Below the pieces are notes generated by a model, which saw only the letters and a program-made list of their open reading frames with translations, searched no databases and was not told the origin of the DNA. The position numbers and the translations under genes are program-made. A stretch of 64,000 nucleotides of DNA from Veillonellaceae bacterium (GTDB lineage: Bacteria > Bacillota > Negativicutes > Veillonellales > Veillonellaceae): the NCBI GenBank assembly GCA_900765165.1, contig CAAFQR010000042.1, positions 4,695 to 68,694 on the forward strand, read 5' to 3'. Below are positions 45,645-55,130 of this stretch, piece after piece. Position 1 is the first letter of the stretch. Every line of letters starts with the position of its first letter.

Positions 45645-45905
45645 TTGCCGAATATTATTTCCAGTATCAGAAGCGTAAAAACGGACGCTGAACGTCGTGC
45701 AAAAAACGCAGCCGTTAAATCCCAGATTCGTACGGCTACCCGCAAAACCGTTGAAGCTGTAGAAGCCGGTCAGGCCGAAGCTGCTAAGGAAGCTCTCGTT
45801 CAAGCTACCAGCGTAATTGATAAGGCTGCCTCCAAAGGCGTTATTCATAAAAACACTGCAGCTCGTAAAAAATCCAACTTAACGGCTAAAGTGAACGCGC
45901 TTTAA
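45645..45905 (+). CDS. rpsT: Ribosomal protein S20
   Basis: Binds 16S rRNA early in 30S assembly. Short basic helical protein of 86 aa opening MPNIISSIRSVKTDAERR. The start is TTG at 45645, with AGGAGGTGA 6 nt upstream; the GTG at 45636 lies within that site. A TTG start fits known translational self-control of S20 through a poor start codon. Monocistronic between a promoter and a terminator, divergent from polA. Confidence 0.94.
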   Translation: MPNIISSIRSVKTDAERRAKNAAVKSQIRTATRKTVEAVEAGQAEAAKEALVQATSVIDKAASKGVIHKNTAARKKSNLTAKVNAL

Positions 45906-45921
45906 TTCAACGAAGCAAAGG

Positions 45922-45944
45922 GCCCCTACCTTGGGGCTTTTTTT
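45922..45944 (+). terminator. Intrinsic terminator of rpsT
   Basis: GCCCC, 6-nt loop, GGGGC followed by seven T, 17 bp after the rpsT stop. Confidence 0.88.
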
Positions 45945-45978
45945 GTTGCCTGAAATAAACAGCTTCTCCACAACGTAC

Positions 45979-46017
45979 AAAGCTCGCAAAGCACAACCAT
46001 CGTGCCTTGCGAGCTTT
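45979..46017 (-). terminator. Terminator hairpin after the acid phosphatase gene
   Basis: Arms AAAGCTCGCAAAGCAC and GTGCCTTGCGAGCTTT pair over 16 bp with one mismatch. It lies 25 bp after the phosphatase stop; it can also act on the plus strand as a second terminator behind rpsT. Confidence 0.7.
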
Positions 46018-46041
46018 TGCTATATATTCTTTTATTACATC

Positions 46042-47049
46042 CTACTGGATTTTATCTTTGATATATCCGTCATACCAAATCTTCCATTGCGGATTGGTGA
46101 ATCGGTAATATTCCAAAATGTTGTTAGCATAAGCACTTCTATCTTCTGCAGTTGCTTTCTTGTTGTTATACCATACGGCACCTAACCAATCACCATAAGT
46201 CGCATTTGGGAATACAATCCATTGCGTCCCAAATTTCTTAGCATACTGCGGATCATTAGCCATAGCTGTACGTTTAAACGGACCATAGTCACGTTTAAAG
46301 TCCGATGTGAAATCAGCAATATTATCGCCTAAGTACATAATTACATCATAATGTTGTAAAACATTATCACGGCGCTGCTGTTTATCAGAGGAACCACCTT
46401 TAGGAATTACTTGCACATGCGCAGCATCTGCATTCGGTAACCCCCAATGTTTCAACTGAGCAACTGTTTCATCCAACGTATCCCAATCGCGATTCGTAAT
46501 ATAGAATACGGATACACCTTTCGATGCGGCGTATTTAAAGAATTCAACAGAGCCAGGAATCGGCTGGTCAGCATTCGTTGCTAACGCATGATAATAACCA
46601 TCCCACGGTCCATTATCGAAGGCTTTATTTTCTTTCATCATTTCTGCTTGGAAGGTCGTATCATCCATAATGGTCATGTCAATGTCACTGATGATTGCCA
46701 ATGGCTTTTTATACTCCCCTTTATGTTGCAAAGCTTGGTCCAATCGCAACGTAGCCAATTCATAGGCTTGCCGCTGCAATGCTGCTACTTCAGCCGACTT
46801 TTGATACGCAATAGCATTTACATACATATCCTTACGAGGATTCCCGGTTACCGACAAGGATGTGCCATGCACCACCGGAGCAGTTACTGTATTGGTTACC
46901 GGTGCAGCCACCGTGCTTACTGCTTGCACAGCCGGTGATGTCACTGGATTAGTCGCCACCGTTGCCGCATCAACACCAATAGAACCAATTGCCAAAGGTA
47001 ATCCTAATGCCAATGACAAAGTAATCATCTTTTTGGATAATAATCGCAT
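46042..47049 (-). CDS. Secreted HAD-type acid phosphatase (class B/C, e(P4)-like)
   Basis: Exported phosphatase or 5'-nucleotidase of 335 aa. After a signal peptide ending near GVDA (about residue 28) comes a Thr/Val/Ala/Pro-rich stretch (to about 65), then the HAD core with DIDMTIMDD (the DxDxT nucleophile motif), FYITNRDWD, and LGDNIADF. The family salvages nucleotides such as NMN at the cell surface. No lipobox cysteine is seen, so it is probably periplasmic. ATG at 47049 follows TGGAGG; the frame upstream crosses a terminator hairpin. Confidence 0.88.
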   Translation of the reverse strand: MRLLSKKMITLSLALGLPLAIGSIGVDAATVATNPVTSPAVQAVSTVAAPVTNTVTAPVVHGTSLSVTGNPRKDMYVNAIAYQKSAEVAALQRQAYELATLRLDQALQHKGEYKKPLAIISDIDMTIMDDTTFQAEMMKENKAFDNGPWDGYYHALATNADQPIPGSVEFFKYAASKGVSVFYITNRDWDTLDETVAQLKHWGLPNADAAHVQVIPKGGSSDKQQRRDNVLQHYDVIMYLGDNIADFTSDFKRDYGPFKRTAMANDPQYAKKFGTQWIVFPNATYGDWLGAVWYNNKKATAEDRSAYANNILEYYRFTNPQWKIWYDGYIKDKIQ

Positions 47050-47074
47050 ATTAACCTCCAAAAATATCGAAATA

Positions 47075-47116
47075 AAACAGTCGTATATTCTATATCTCAA
47101 GAATATACGACTGTTT
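47075..47116 (-). terminator. Strong hairpin between cysteine-peptidase-like and phosphatase genes
   Basis: Perfect 16-bp arms (AAACAGTCGTATATTC / GAATATACGACTGTTT) with a 10-nt loop, followed on the minus strand by TATTTCGATATTTTT. It should end the upstream gene, yet stands only 25 bp before the phosphatase start, so it may also control that gene. Confidence 0.7.
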
Positions 47117-47207
47117 ATTTTAAATCAATATTTCTGATAAGGTTTTACCCAGTTATTACACAGACCTTACATTACACAAGGTTGCTACCTCTAAGCAAAT
47201 AAAACCT

Positions 47208-48050
47208 TTACTTCATAGTTACTTTACTTTGAACCGCTACTTGAAAATCCCCAGTTACAGTAACGCGACTTGGTGTCTTCGTCACTACCACATAAGGCTG
47301 AATGCGTTCGTTAGCCGGCAACACGCTGTTATCGAACCACTCGGAGAAGAAACGATACGCGTTCATCACGTAATAGCCATCTTGATGCTGGTCCGATGTG
47401 TCGTACGGATCTGCCACGATTAACGTATCATCGATAGGCGTAGCCGTGCCCATGTCATCATAGCCAATAATGGCAAACCAATGCCCTCCCCACTCGATGT
47501 TTTCTACCATAACGGGGTTACCTTCTTTAAGATTCTTCAGCACGAAGTCTTTGAAAGCGTTAATGTCAGCAAAGGAATAACCATCTTCACCAGCCGTGTC
47601 ATGGGCTGTTTGTACCGTAAAGCCTCGGTCTCTGAAAACTTTAGCCATGCCGGCCATAGAAGCACCATAGCTACCGTCGACTCGACGATTTTCCGGACCG
47701 CGAATGTCCATTTCCTTAGCCAGCTGATTTTCACCGGCCGTAACGCCATAGTGATTGAGTACCATAAGCGCTGTAGCCGGACCGCAGCTGATTTCAGAGG
47801 TCTGCTGATAGGTCTTAAAATGCTTGATGAGCACTACCGACTTATCGTAACCGCCGTTGTAGAAATCAAGCACCGGATTGTAAATGGAGCTGGTGCTAGC
47901 ATGCTCCGCAGGATAAGCAGCGGCGCCACTAAGCTGACCATTCACAGGATCCGAAAACGGAATTACCTTGCTATCTGCCGCGAAAGCAGAGCTTACAGTT
48001 CCAGCCACTAAAGCAGCCATCACCAATAGACGGAGAGATTTTAACTTCAT
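47208..48050 (-). CDS. Secreted C39-like (papain-fold) cysteine peptidase
   Basis: 280-aa exported protein: signal peptide ending AFAA (about residue 25), then a papain-like domain with the catalytic cysteine in SEISCGPATALMVLNHYG, the histidine in WGGHWFAIIGYDD and an aspartate in IVADPYD. This resembles double-glycine-type peptidase domains, but without a transporter. The natural substrate is unknown. RBS GAGGTA. Lies 12 bp after deoB but is functionally unrelated. Confidence 0.8.
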   Translation of the reverse strand: MKLKSLRLLVMAALVAGTVSSAFAADSKVIPFSDPVNGQLSGAAAYPAEHASTSSIYNPVLDFYNGGYDKSVVLIKHFKTYQQTSEISCGPATALMVLNHYGVTAGENQLAKEMDIRGPENRRVDGSYGASMAGMAKVFRDRGFTVQTAHDTAGEDGYSFADINAFKDFVLKNLKEGNPVMVENIEWGGHWFAIIGYDDMGTATPIDDTLIVADPYDTSDQHQDGYYVMNAYRFFSEWFDNSVLPANERIQPYVVVTKTPSRVTVTGDFQVAVQSKVTMK

Positions 48051-48062
48051 AGGAATACCTCG

Positions 48063-49244
48063 CTATTTCAGCAAATCCAGGAATGACGTGCCATGTTCGC
48101 CTTTTAAGCCAAAGTTATCCAGCACTGTCTGGCCAAGGTCGGCATAGGTTGCTCGGTCGCCAATATTAATGGGCTTCGTATGACCTTTTACATAGCCTAA
48201 AAGCGGCACTCGTTCGCGGGTATGATCTGTGCCATGCCAGGTCGGGTCATTGCCGTGGTCCGCCGTGATAAGAAGCAAATCATCTTCAGTGAGAAGGTCC
48301 AACAAGCCGCTTAACTGATAGTCGAAATTTTCGATGGCCCGCTTGTAGCCTGCCGGATTGCGGCGATGGCCGTACAGGCTATCGAAGTCGACGAGGTTAA
48401 CCATCATGTAACCTTCGGTGAATTCACCGCCCAACAAATACGCCACACGATTCATACCATTCGAATTCGATGTCGTTGGGAATGATTTATCGATGCCCAC
48501 TTTGGCGTAAATGTCGCCAATTTTGCCAACGCCAACGGTAGGAACACCGGCCTTTTGCAGAATCTGCCAGTACAAAATATGTTCCGGCAAACGACTGTAA
48601 TCGTGACGATTCGACGTGCGCACAAAGTGCCCCGGTTCGCCAACGAAGGGGCGCGCAATAATGCGGCCTACATAGTAATCGCCGATGCACACCTTGTTGC
48701 GAGTGATTTCACAGATTCGATACAATTCCTTCAGCGGAATCACGTCTTCGTGCGCCGCAATTTGGAACACAGAGTCAGCCGACGTGTACACAATAGGCTT
48801 GCCCGTCGCGATGTGCTCACGGCCCAAGCGTTCAATAATCTCAGTACCGGACGCCACTTCATTGCCTAAATAGCCATAGCCCGTTTCCTTCGTAAAGGTA
48901 TCCATCAATTCCTTCGGGAAGCCTTCATAGAACGTAGGGAACGGCACATCTACCGGATGGCCCATGAGCTCCCAGTGGCCACTGGTAGTGTCCTTGCCGC
49001 GGCTCACTTCGGTCAAACGACCATAAATGCCCATCACCGAATGGGTCGGGTCGGTCACTTCTTCTTTATGAATATTGGCAATTTCGCCAAGGCCTAGACG
49101 GCGCAGCGTCGGGCAATCAATAGGGCCGGCAGCCTGTTCGATGTGGCCCACCGTGTCGGCGCCTTTATCGCCAAAATTTTCCGCGTCCGGCGCACCGCCG
49201 ATGCCTACACTATCCATGACAATCGTTATAACTCGTTTAAACAT
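48063..49244 (-). CDS. deoB: Phosphopentomutase
   Basis: Interconverts (deoxy)ribose 1- and 5-phosphate in nucleoside breakdown. Alkaline-phosphatase-like metalloenzyme with DSVGIGGAPDAENFGD, KDTTSGHWELMG and TADHGNDPTWHGTDHTRE. The third of three consecutive ATGs (49244) has the best spacing to AAAGGAGGT. 393 aa. Confidence 0.95.
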   Translation of the reverse strand: MFKRVITIVMDSVGIGGAPDAENFGDKGADTVGHIEQAAGPIDCPTLRRLGLGEIANIHKEEVTDPTHSVMGIYGRLTEVSRGKDTTSGHWELMGHPVDVPFPTFYEGFPKELMDTFTKETGYGYLGNEVASGTEIIERLGREHIATGKPIVYTSADSVFQIAAHEDVIPLKELYRICEITRNKVCIGDYYVGRIIARPFVGEPGHFVRTSNRHDYSRLPEHILYWQILQKAGVPTVGVGKIGDIYAKVGIDKSFPTTSNSNGMNRVAYLLGGEFTEGYMMVNLVDFDSLYGHRRNPAGYKRAIENFDYQLSGLLDLLTEDDLLLITADHGNDPTWHGTDHTRERVPLLGYVKGHTKPINIGDRATYADLGQTVLDNFGLKGEHGTSFLDLLK

Positions 49245-49288
49245 CATCATACCTCCTTTAGGTACTTCCGTTTAGGTACTACATTTTC

Positions 49289-49822
49289 TTAGCGCATGTG
49301 CGGCAATGCCAACAGCAACGCAGCCAAGGTTTTGCTGTCTTTGATTTCTTCCTTGCGGATAGCTTCCAAGAGCTCTTCTACAGTGTAGTATTCCAATTCT
49401 ACGTATTCGTCATCATCCCAGTTTACGTGACCACGGCTCAAGCCTTTAGCCATGTAGAGATGGATGAGTTCGTTGCAGAATCCTGGGCTCGTTGCAATGG
49501 TGCCCAAAGATTTCCATTCGGAAGCGATGAAGCCTGTTTCTTCTTCTAATTCGCGTTTCGCACATTCCAACGGATCTTCGTTACCATCCAATTTACCGGC
49601 CGGCACTTCCAACAAACCGTAGTCGATAGCATAGCGATACTGGCGTTCCATGACGATGCGGTTATGGTCGTCCACAACGACGATAGCACTAGCGCCCGGA
49701 TGATGCACTACTTCACGCCAAGCTTCTTTGCCGTTAACGTCGGCAACATCGTAAGTAACCTTAATCAACTTGCCGTCGAATTTCATTTCACTGGATTTCT
49801 GTATTTCTTTATGTACACTCAT
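49289..49822 (-). CDS. Nudix hydrolase, ADP-ribose pyrophosphatase type
   Basis: Cleaves ADP-ribose to AMP and ribose 5-phosphate. The Nudix box is complete (GKLDGNEDPLECAKRELEEE then TGF), and the region before it (RQYRYAIDYGLLEVPAG) fits the ADPRase group. ATG at 49822 follows AGGAGGT; the open frame further upstream crosses the dut terminator. 177 aa. It could supply ribose 5-phosphate next to deoB and relate to the ADP-ribose genes at 25 kb (inference). Confidence 0.9.
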   Translation of the reverse strand: MSVHKEIQKSSEMKFDGKLIKVTYDVADVNGKEAWREVVHHPGASAIVVVDDHNRIVMERQYRYAIDYGLLEVPAGKLDGNEDPLECAKRELEEETGFIASEWKSLGTIATSPGFCNELIHLYMAKGLSRGHVNWDDDEYVELEYYTVEELLEAIRKEEIKDSKTLAALLLALPHMR

Positions 49823-49838
49823 GGTTATACCTCCTGCT

Positions 49839-49878
49839 AAAAAACCGTGCCAGCGCATACTGCTGCGACGGCACGGTT
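49839..49878 (-). terminator. Intrinsic terminator of dut
   Basis: AACCGTGCC ... GGCACGGTT on the minus strand followed by TTTTT; 9 bp after the dut stop and 17 bp before the Nudix start. Confidence 0.85.
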
Positions 49879-49886
49879 CCTTGTAA

Positions 49887-50336
49887 TTACTTCGTACCCG
49901 TACTACCGATACCGCCGGTGCGAATGCCCGTCGCATTATCGTCATTAGTGATCAAGTACTTTGAGAAAATCCCTTGCGCTACCCGTTCGCCTTTATCGAG
50001 GCTAACCGGTTCAGTCCCCATATTGACTAAGGCAATGAGAATATGACCTTCGTTGTCTTCATTGTTGTAGTAATCGCTGTCGATAATCCCGGTGCTATTA
50101 ACAAGCATTAAACGGCGTTTTACCGCCATACCGGAACGAATATGAATGGCCAAGTATTCATCGTAATTCATGAATGCTTTCAAGCCGGTAGGCACGAGCT
50201 TCATTTCACCGGGAGCAATCGTAACGGCTTCGGCGCATTCAATATCATAGCCAGCGCTTTCCGTCGTCTTACGCTTCGGTAACTGTACCCCTTGATTTTC
50301 ATATGCAGTAACTACTTCAAACCCACGTATATCCAT
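49887..50336 (-). CDS. dut: dUTP pyrophosphatase
   Basis: Hydrolyses dUTP to dUMP, keeping uracil out of DNA. The trimeric dUTPase motifs are present: ESAGYDIECAE, HIRSGMAVKRRLMLVNSTGI, DSDYYNNEDNEGHI and the C-terminal arm GIRTGGIGSTGTK (149 aa). RBS AAGGGG. Lies 27 bp after pnp. Confidence 0.94.
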   Translation of the reverse strand: MDIRGFEVVTAYENQGVQLPKRKTTESAGYDIECAEAVTIAPGEMKLVPTGLKAFMNYDEYLAIHIRSGMAVKRRLMLVNSTGIIDSDYYNNEDNEGHILIALVNMGTEPVSLDKGERVAQGIFSKYLITNDDNATGIRTGGIGSTGTK

Positions 50337-50363
50337 TGATGAATCCCCTTCGAAGGTCCTTTC

Positions 50364-52433
50364 TTATTTTAAACAAGCCTTACGGGACAAGTTGATACGG
50401 CCCTGCTTATCGATTTCGATAACCTTAACCATAATTTCGTCGCCTACAGATACAACATCTTCTACATTTTCAACACGTTTTTTGTCGAGCTTGGAAATGT
50501 GAACCAAGCCTTCTTTGCCCGGCAATACTTCTACGAACGCACCGAAGTTCATGAGGCGGGTTACTTTACCGAGGTATTCTTCGCCTACTTCCACTTCTTT
50601 GGTAAGGTTCGTAATGATTTCGATAGCGCGGTCAGCTGCTTTAGCTTCTACAGCAGCGATGAAGATAGTGCCATCATCTTCGATATCGATTTTAGCGCCT
50701 GTTTCTTCTACAATGCTGCGGATAACTTTACCGCCCTGGCCGATAACGTCACGGATTTTGTCCGGATCGATGTGCATGGTGATAATGCGCGGTGCCCACG
50801 GGGACATCTGATCGCGCGGAGCGTCGATAACTTCGAGCATTTTACCCATGATATGCATGCGGCCTTTGTGAGCCTGTTGCAACGCTTCGGACAAGATTTC
50901 ACGGGACAAGCCGGAGATCTTAATATCCATCTGAATAGCGGTAACGCCCTTAGCCGTACCAGCTACTTTGAAGTCCATGTCGCCCAAAGCATCTTCCATG
51001 CCCTGGATATCGGTCAAGATGGTGTAATGTTCGCCCTGGGTTACAAGACCCATTGCAACACCGGCAACCGGTGCTTTAATCGGTACACCAGCGTCCATCA
51101 AGGACAAGGTACTACCGCAAACGCTGGCCATGGAGCTGGAACCATTGGATTCCAATACTTCAGATACCAAGCGAAGTGCGTACGGGAATTCTTCTTCGGA
51201 CGGAATTACCGGTACCAAAGCGCGTTCTGCTAACGCACCATGACCGATTTCACGACGTCCCGGACCGCGGGAGGATTTCGTTTCACCTACGGAATAGGAC
51301 GGGAAATTGTAATGGTGAATATAACGTTTTTCCGTTTCAATACCAATGCCGTCAATAGCCTGTTTTTCGGAAAGCGGTGCCAACGTACACATATTCAATA
51401 CCTGGGTCTGACCACGAGTGAACAAGCCGGAACCATGGGTGCGCGGCAATACGCCTACGCGAACCGTAATCGGTCGAACTTCGTCGAGCTTACGGCCGTC
51501 CGGACGAATCTTTTCAACGGTAATCATGTGACGAACGATTTCCTTAACCATTTTGTCCAAGGTCATGGAAACGTCATCCATATTATCCGGGTAAATTTCA
51601 GCGAAGTGTTCTTTTACTTCAGCAAATACAGCGTCCTGCTGCGCATCGCGCTGCTGTTTATCAGCACAACGAACAGCGGCATCCAATTTATCATGAGCAT
51701 ATTCATGAACAGCGGCGGATACAGCTTCATCGATTTCATGAACCGGGAACACGCGTTTTTCTTTGCCGGCTACAGCAACCATTTCTTCCTGGAACTTAAC
51801 GATGCGCTTAATTTCTTCGTGCGCCGTCATGATAACTTCCAAGAGAACTTCTTCCGGTACTTCCTGCGCGCCACCTTCAACCATGAGGATAGCGTCTTTC
51901 GTACCAGCTACGACTACATTCAAGTCGCTCTTCGTCAACTGTTCAACCGTCGGGTTCACTACGAATTCGCCATCAATGCGACCCATGCGAACGCCGGCAA
52001 TCGGACCAGCCCACGGAATATCGGACAAAGCCAAAGCTGCAGAAGCACCAATCATGCCGCAGATTTCCGGTGCGTTGTCCTGATCAACGGACAATACAGT
52101 AGCTACCACGTGTACTTCGTTGCGGCAACCTTTATCGAACAAAGGACGGATCGGGCGGTCAATCAAACGGCTGTGCAAAATAGCAGTTTCCGGCGGACGG
52201 CCTTCACGTTTTACAAAGCCGCCAGGAATGCGACCTACAGCGTACATTTTTTCTTCATAATCTACCGTCAACGGGAAAAAGTCGGTATCCTTAGCTTCCT
52301 TAGAAGCCGTAGCCGTTACCAACACTACCGTATCACCATACCGCACCAATGCGGATCCACCGGCCTGTTTCGCTAATTCGCCTGTTTCAATACTAAGCGT
52401 GCGACCGGCCAAATCCATTTGGAATTGTTCCAT
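50364..52433 (-). CDS. pnp: Polynucleotide phosphorylase
   Basis: 3'-5' phosphorolytic exoribonuclease, 689 aa. Two RNase PH domains ([39 protein letters not shown]), a KH domain ([20 protein letters not shown]) and an S1 domain ([20 protein letters not shown]) are in order. RBS GAGGAGG. It follows rpsO, the conserved arrangement in which pnp can regulate its own message. Confidence 0.96.
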   Translation of the reverse strand: MEQFQMDLAGRTLSIETGELAKQAGGSALVRYGDTVVLVTATASKEAKDTDFFPLTVDYEEKMYAVGRIPGGFVKREGRPPETAILHSRLIDRPIRPLFDKGCRNEVHVVATVLSVDQDNAPEICGMIGASAALALSDIPWAGPIAGVRMGRIDGEFVVNPTVEQLTKSDLNVVVAGTKDAILMVEGGAQEVPEEVLLEVIMTAHEEIKRIVKFQEEMVAVAGKEKRVFPVHEIDEAVSAAVHEYAHDKLDAAVRCADKQQRDAQQDAVFAEVKEHFAEIYPDNMDDVSMTLDKMVKEIVRHMITVEKIRPDGRKLDEVRPITVRVGVLPRTHGSGLFTRGQTQVLNMCTLAPLSEKQAIDGIGIETEKRYIHHYNFPSYSVGETKSSRGPGRREIGHGALAERALVPVIPSEEEFPYALRLVSEVLESNGSSSMASVCGSTLSLMDAGVPIKAPVAGVAMGLVTQGEHYTILTDIQGMEDALGDMDFKVAGTAKGVTAIQMDIKISGLSREILSEALQQAHKGRMHIMGKMLEVIDAPRDQMSPWAPRIITMHIDPDKIRDVIGQGGKVIRSIVEETGAKIDIEDDGTIFIAAVEAKAADRAIEIITNLTKEVEVGEEYLGKVTRLMNFGAFVEVLPGKEGLVHISKLDKKRVENVEDVVSVGDEIMVKVIEIDKQGRINLSRKACLK

Positions 52434-52529
52434 TCCGATTCCTCCTCTGAATCTATACGTATTTCATACATTTAAAGTCTATATTATTGTAGCAAACTTC
52501 CATGGCTTATGTCCATAAATATATGCACA

Positions 52530-52552
52530 AAAAGAGCCGTAACCTTACGGCT
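52530..52552 (-). terminator. Intrinsic terminator after rpsO
   Basis: AGCCGT, 6-nt loop, ACGGCT followed by CTTTTTG on the minus strand, about 20 bp after the rpsO stop. Confidence 0.8.
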
Positions 52553-52571
52553 ACGACTCTTATGAACGTTA

Positions 52572-52838
52572 TTATTTGCGAAGACCCAATTTTTCGAGGA
52601 TTGCACGGTAACGTTCGATGTCCTTACGACGAAGGTAGTCGAGCATGTTACGACGCTGACCTACGAGTTTCAACAAACCACGACGGGAATGATGGTCTTT
52701 CTTGTGTTCTTTCAAATGTTCGGTTAAGTATACGATGCGGTTAGTCAAAATCGCGATCTGTACTTCCGGAGAACCAGTGTCACCTTCGTGCACTGCGAAT
52801 TCTTTGATGATTGCCTGTTTTGCTTCAGTAGTTAACAT
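52572..52838 (-). CDS. rpsO: Ribosomal protein S15
   Basis: Primary 16S rRNA-binding protein of the 30S platform, 88 aa, with the family stretch [19 protein letters not shown] and [29 protein letters not shown]. Its leader of about 100 nt contains a hairpin that might be a self-regulatory S15 site. Confidence 0.96.
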   Translation of the reverse strand: MLTTEAKQAIIKEFAVHEGDTGSPEVQIAILTNRIVYLTEHLKEHKKDHHSRRGLLKLVGQRRNMLDYLRRKDIERYRAILEKLGLRK

Positions 52839-52911
52839 TGTTATTCCTCCTATAAACTATGTCTCGTCAAGCTGAAGAATTCGTTGGAGATTCGAATACT
52901 TCGCTTGCGTC

Positions 52912-52969
52912 GTTGACGCTTGCTGTCAACACCTTTGTTAGTATACAACAAAGCCAAGTCGCTTGTAAA
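52912..52969 (-). promoter_or_regulatory. rpsO promoter and leader hairpin
   Basis: TTTACA (52969-52964), 18-bp spacer, TATACT (52945-52940) form a promoter. Just downstream GTTGAC and GTCAAC (52912-52930) make a 6-bp hairpin in the transcribed leader. Confidence 0.6.
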
Positions 52970-52970
52970 G

Positions 52971-53258
52971 CTAATCTTTTTCACGATTGTGGAAATAATG
53001 CCCCGGATTGGCAATCGGTTCAATCGTGGCTACCCAACGATTCGTGTAATTGAAAAAGCCCGCTACAAAGGCCGCTTCCAAAATCTCATGATCGTTAAAA
53101 CCAACGGCGCGCAAGCCTTCCACCTGTGCCTCCGTAATTTCATCAGGATGGCGCGTCACATACCACGCATACTCGCAAAGCGCGAACTGCTCGTCGGTCA
53201 TATCCTCGCGCTTAGGAGCCTGTAAGCGTGATAACTGTTCATTAAACTCCAGTGCCAT
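52971..53258 (-). CDS. Small CMD/AhpD-like protein lacking the redox cysteines
   Basis: 95-aa all-helical protein resembling the C-terminal half of the carboxymuconolactone decarboxylase/AhpD group of peroxidase-related proteins (VEGLRAVGFNDHEILEAA, FFNYTNRWVATIEP). The CxxC motif of AhpD is absent; only one cysteine is seen. It may be a short stand-alone member or a remnant. Start at 53258 is set by GAGGAGG. It lies 38 bp after the cyclase gene. Confidence 0.65.
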   Translation of the reverse strand: MALEFNEQLSRLQAPKREDMTDEQFALCEYAWYVTRHPDEITEAQVEGLRAVGFNDHEILEAAFVAGFFNYTNRWVATIEPIANPGHYFHNREKD

Positions 53259-53296
53259 ACGCACCCTCCTCTCGCCAGCAAGCTGGCAGACAATTC

Positions 53297-54067
53297 TTAC
53301 TCAGTAGGGCAAATTGCAAAACAACGCGTGGAGAAGCCAACGCCATCCTTCAACTTCGGAAATGCCAACACAATCAAACTACCAACCGGTGGTACCTGAT
53401 CCAAATTTCGCATAACCTCAACCTGAATGCGGTCAACCTCCAAAATATACTGCTCGCCAGGATACGGGTACGCCCCCTCCTTCGTCGTCACAAACCCCGG
53501 ATCCGTATCCGCCGGTTCATGACCAATAGCACCAATATTGCGTTCCTCCACAAGCCACTGAATAGCGGCCTTATCCCAACCCGGATAATGCGGCACGCCA
53601 TTTTCATCAGGATTATCTAAATTCGGTTTCTTATACCAATCGGAACGAAACGCTACAAAAGCCCCCTCCGGAATTCGGCCATGCTCAGCCTCCCAAGACT
53701 CCAAATCCGCCGTCTTCAACATAAAATCAGGATTCGCCGCGCACTCAGCCGACTTATCTATAACTACTAACGGATACACCAACTCCTGCACCGTAATCTC
53801 ATGCATCGCACGACCATTACCCCAGAAATGACGCGGCACATCCGTATGCGTACCATACTGACTCGCAAACGAATACTGGAAACAACGCATAGGCGCCTTC
53901 ATAGAATCAGGGGTATCCGGCTCATAATCAAACAACAAATCTGCCTGTAACGGCTTAAAACCATACCAATGCGGCGTATCCGGACTCAACTCATGCGTCA
54001 AATCCACCCACTTATACTTAGGTGACTTCAATTCCTTTAACGTATCCCAAAGCTTAGTATCTGCCAT
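53297..54067 (-). CDS. Cyclase family protein (kynurenine formamidase-like metal hydrolase)
   Basis: 256-aa member of the cyclase family with the metal-binding motif SQYGTHTDVPRHF and a second conserved region VIDKSAEC. Such enzymes hydrolyse amides or cyclic compounds such as N-formylkynurenine; the substrate here is unknown. RBS AGAGGGG. Probably co-transcribed with the CMD-like gene downstream. Confidence 0.85.
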   Translation of the reverse strand: MADTKLWDTLKELKSPKYKWVDLTHELSPDTPHWYGFKPLQADLLFDYEPDTPDSMKAPMRCFQYSFASQYGTHTDVPRHFWGNGRAMHEITVQELVYPLVVIDKSAECAANPDFMLKTADLESWEAEHGRIPEGAFVAFRSDWYKKPNLDNPDENGVPHYPGWDKAAIQWLVEERNIGAIGHEPADTDPGFVTTKEGAYPYPGEQYILEVDRIQVEVMRNLDQVPPVGSLIVLAFPKLKDGVGFSTRCFAICPTE

Positions 54068-54111
54068 GATAATGTCCCCTCTCTTTCTACGATTGTTACT
54101 ATATAAAAAAC

Positions 54112-54963
54112 TTAACCTAAGTATATACTAATCGAGAACATTAATTTACCATCAACTAAGATAATATGCTGCGCCTTCGCATATTTAATGGCATCGTCCG
54201 TAAATTTAGCCGTAGTAATAAATAGCCCCTTCTCGACACGAGGTGGTTCTGCCATAGAACCAACAAAACTAGTAATCTCTTTCCTACCAATTGTTCTGTC
54301 TGGTGCCCAACGCTTTGCTTGTATATAAATAAGATTAAAACCAAGACGGTCTTCATTGATAATCCCATCAATGCCTCCATCTCGACTGTCCTGCGTCTTC
54401 AAACCTTCGCCATAGCCCATCGCCTTCATCAAATCAACCACAAGCTGCTCAAAGAACGATGGTGACTGCGCCAATATAGTTTCTAATAATTCATCAGCAA
54501 GCTTGGCATTAATTAACTTGTAAGCCTGCTCCAACGTCGCTTCCGGAGTTTCCTCCAAATCAACCTGGCCATCCTGCCCATCTTTGGACTCAACCGCACT
54601 AGCTTCATCCTTATCAGGACTTACCTTCACAAATTGGCGAAAATCCTCAGATATATCAGCTAATAACGAATTCGTAATCTCAACGCCAGAACTTAAAATA
54701 TCCGATCCCTTTTTCGTAATATTTAAATGACCACGACTCTGCGCCTCAATCAATCCAGCCTTCTTTAAATACGTAATTGCCCAACCAATACGGTCTTCAA
54801 ACACCGTTTTACGACCACTGCCAAGCAACTGTTTTAAATCATCTTCACTAAAATTCGACTGCATCTTAACAGCCTCTCGAATTTCCTTATTCGTATATAC
54901 CCTGCCATCCTGAATTACACTCAATACAGAATGATAAAACTTAAAATATTGTGGTAAAGCCAT
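54112..54963 (-). CDS. Mrr-like restriction endonuclease (winged helix plus Mrr_cat)
   Basis: 283-aa protein of the type IV restriction enzyme Mrr group. The N-terminal winged-helix part (about 1-110, RKTVFEDRIGWAITYLKKAG) binds DNA; a charged linker (about 118-150) leads to the PD-(D/E)xK nuclease domain with FFEQLVVDLMKAMGYG, DSRDGGIDGIINEDRLG and YIQAKRWA, giving D, (Q/E)xK residues. Such enzymes cut DNA with foreign methylation. ATG at 54963 follows GGGGG. No partner methylase nearby, as expected for this type. Confidence 0.88.
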   Translation of the reverse strand: MALPQYFKFYHSVLSVIQDGRVYTNKEIREAVKMQSNFSEDDLKQLLGSGRKTVFEDRIGWAITYLKKAGLIEAQSRGHLNITKKGSDILSSGVEITNSLLADISEDFRQFVKVSPDKDEASAVESKDGQDGQVDLEETPEATLEQAYKLINAKLADELLETILAQSPSFFEQLVVDLMKAMGYGEGLKTQDSRDGGIDGIINEDRLGFNLIYIQAKRWAPDRTIGRKEITSFVGSMAEPPRVEKGLFITTAKFTDDAIKYAKAQHIILVDGKLMFSISIYLG

Positions 54964-55007
54964 TAAAGAACCCCCTAACAACTACTACACCGATTCACAA
55001 CACCGTA

Positions 55008-55115
55008 TCAGATTCGATTAAAGGAGTAACTTATCCGACGCCTGACCCGTAACCATCAAATAAATCCCCAACAAAATCAAGAAAATATAACATGCGTACT
55101 TCAACTTCTTCATCA
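55008..55115 (-). CDS. Putative 35-aa membrane peptide
   Basis: Short frame starting with two ATGs (55115 and 55112) preceded by AGGTGAG at 6 nt. It begins MMKKLKYA, then has a hydrophobic helix of about 18 residues (CYIFLILLGIYLMVTG) and a short polar tail. It lies 44 bp before the Mrr-like gene on the same strand. Too short for a family call; coding is inferred from the ribosome binding site and the membrane-helix pattern. Confidence 0.5.
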
Positions 55116-55130
55116 TATGCTTCTCACCTA

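Noticed and set aside
51240..52376. 378-codon plus-strand frame opposite pnp
   Set aside because: Antisense shadow of a highly conserved gene with no ribosome binding site and no recognisable protein.
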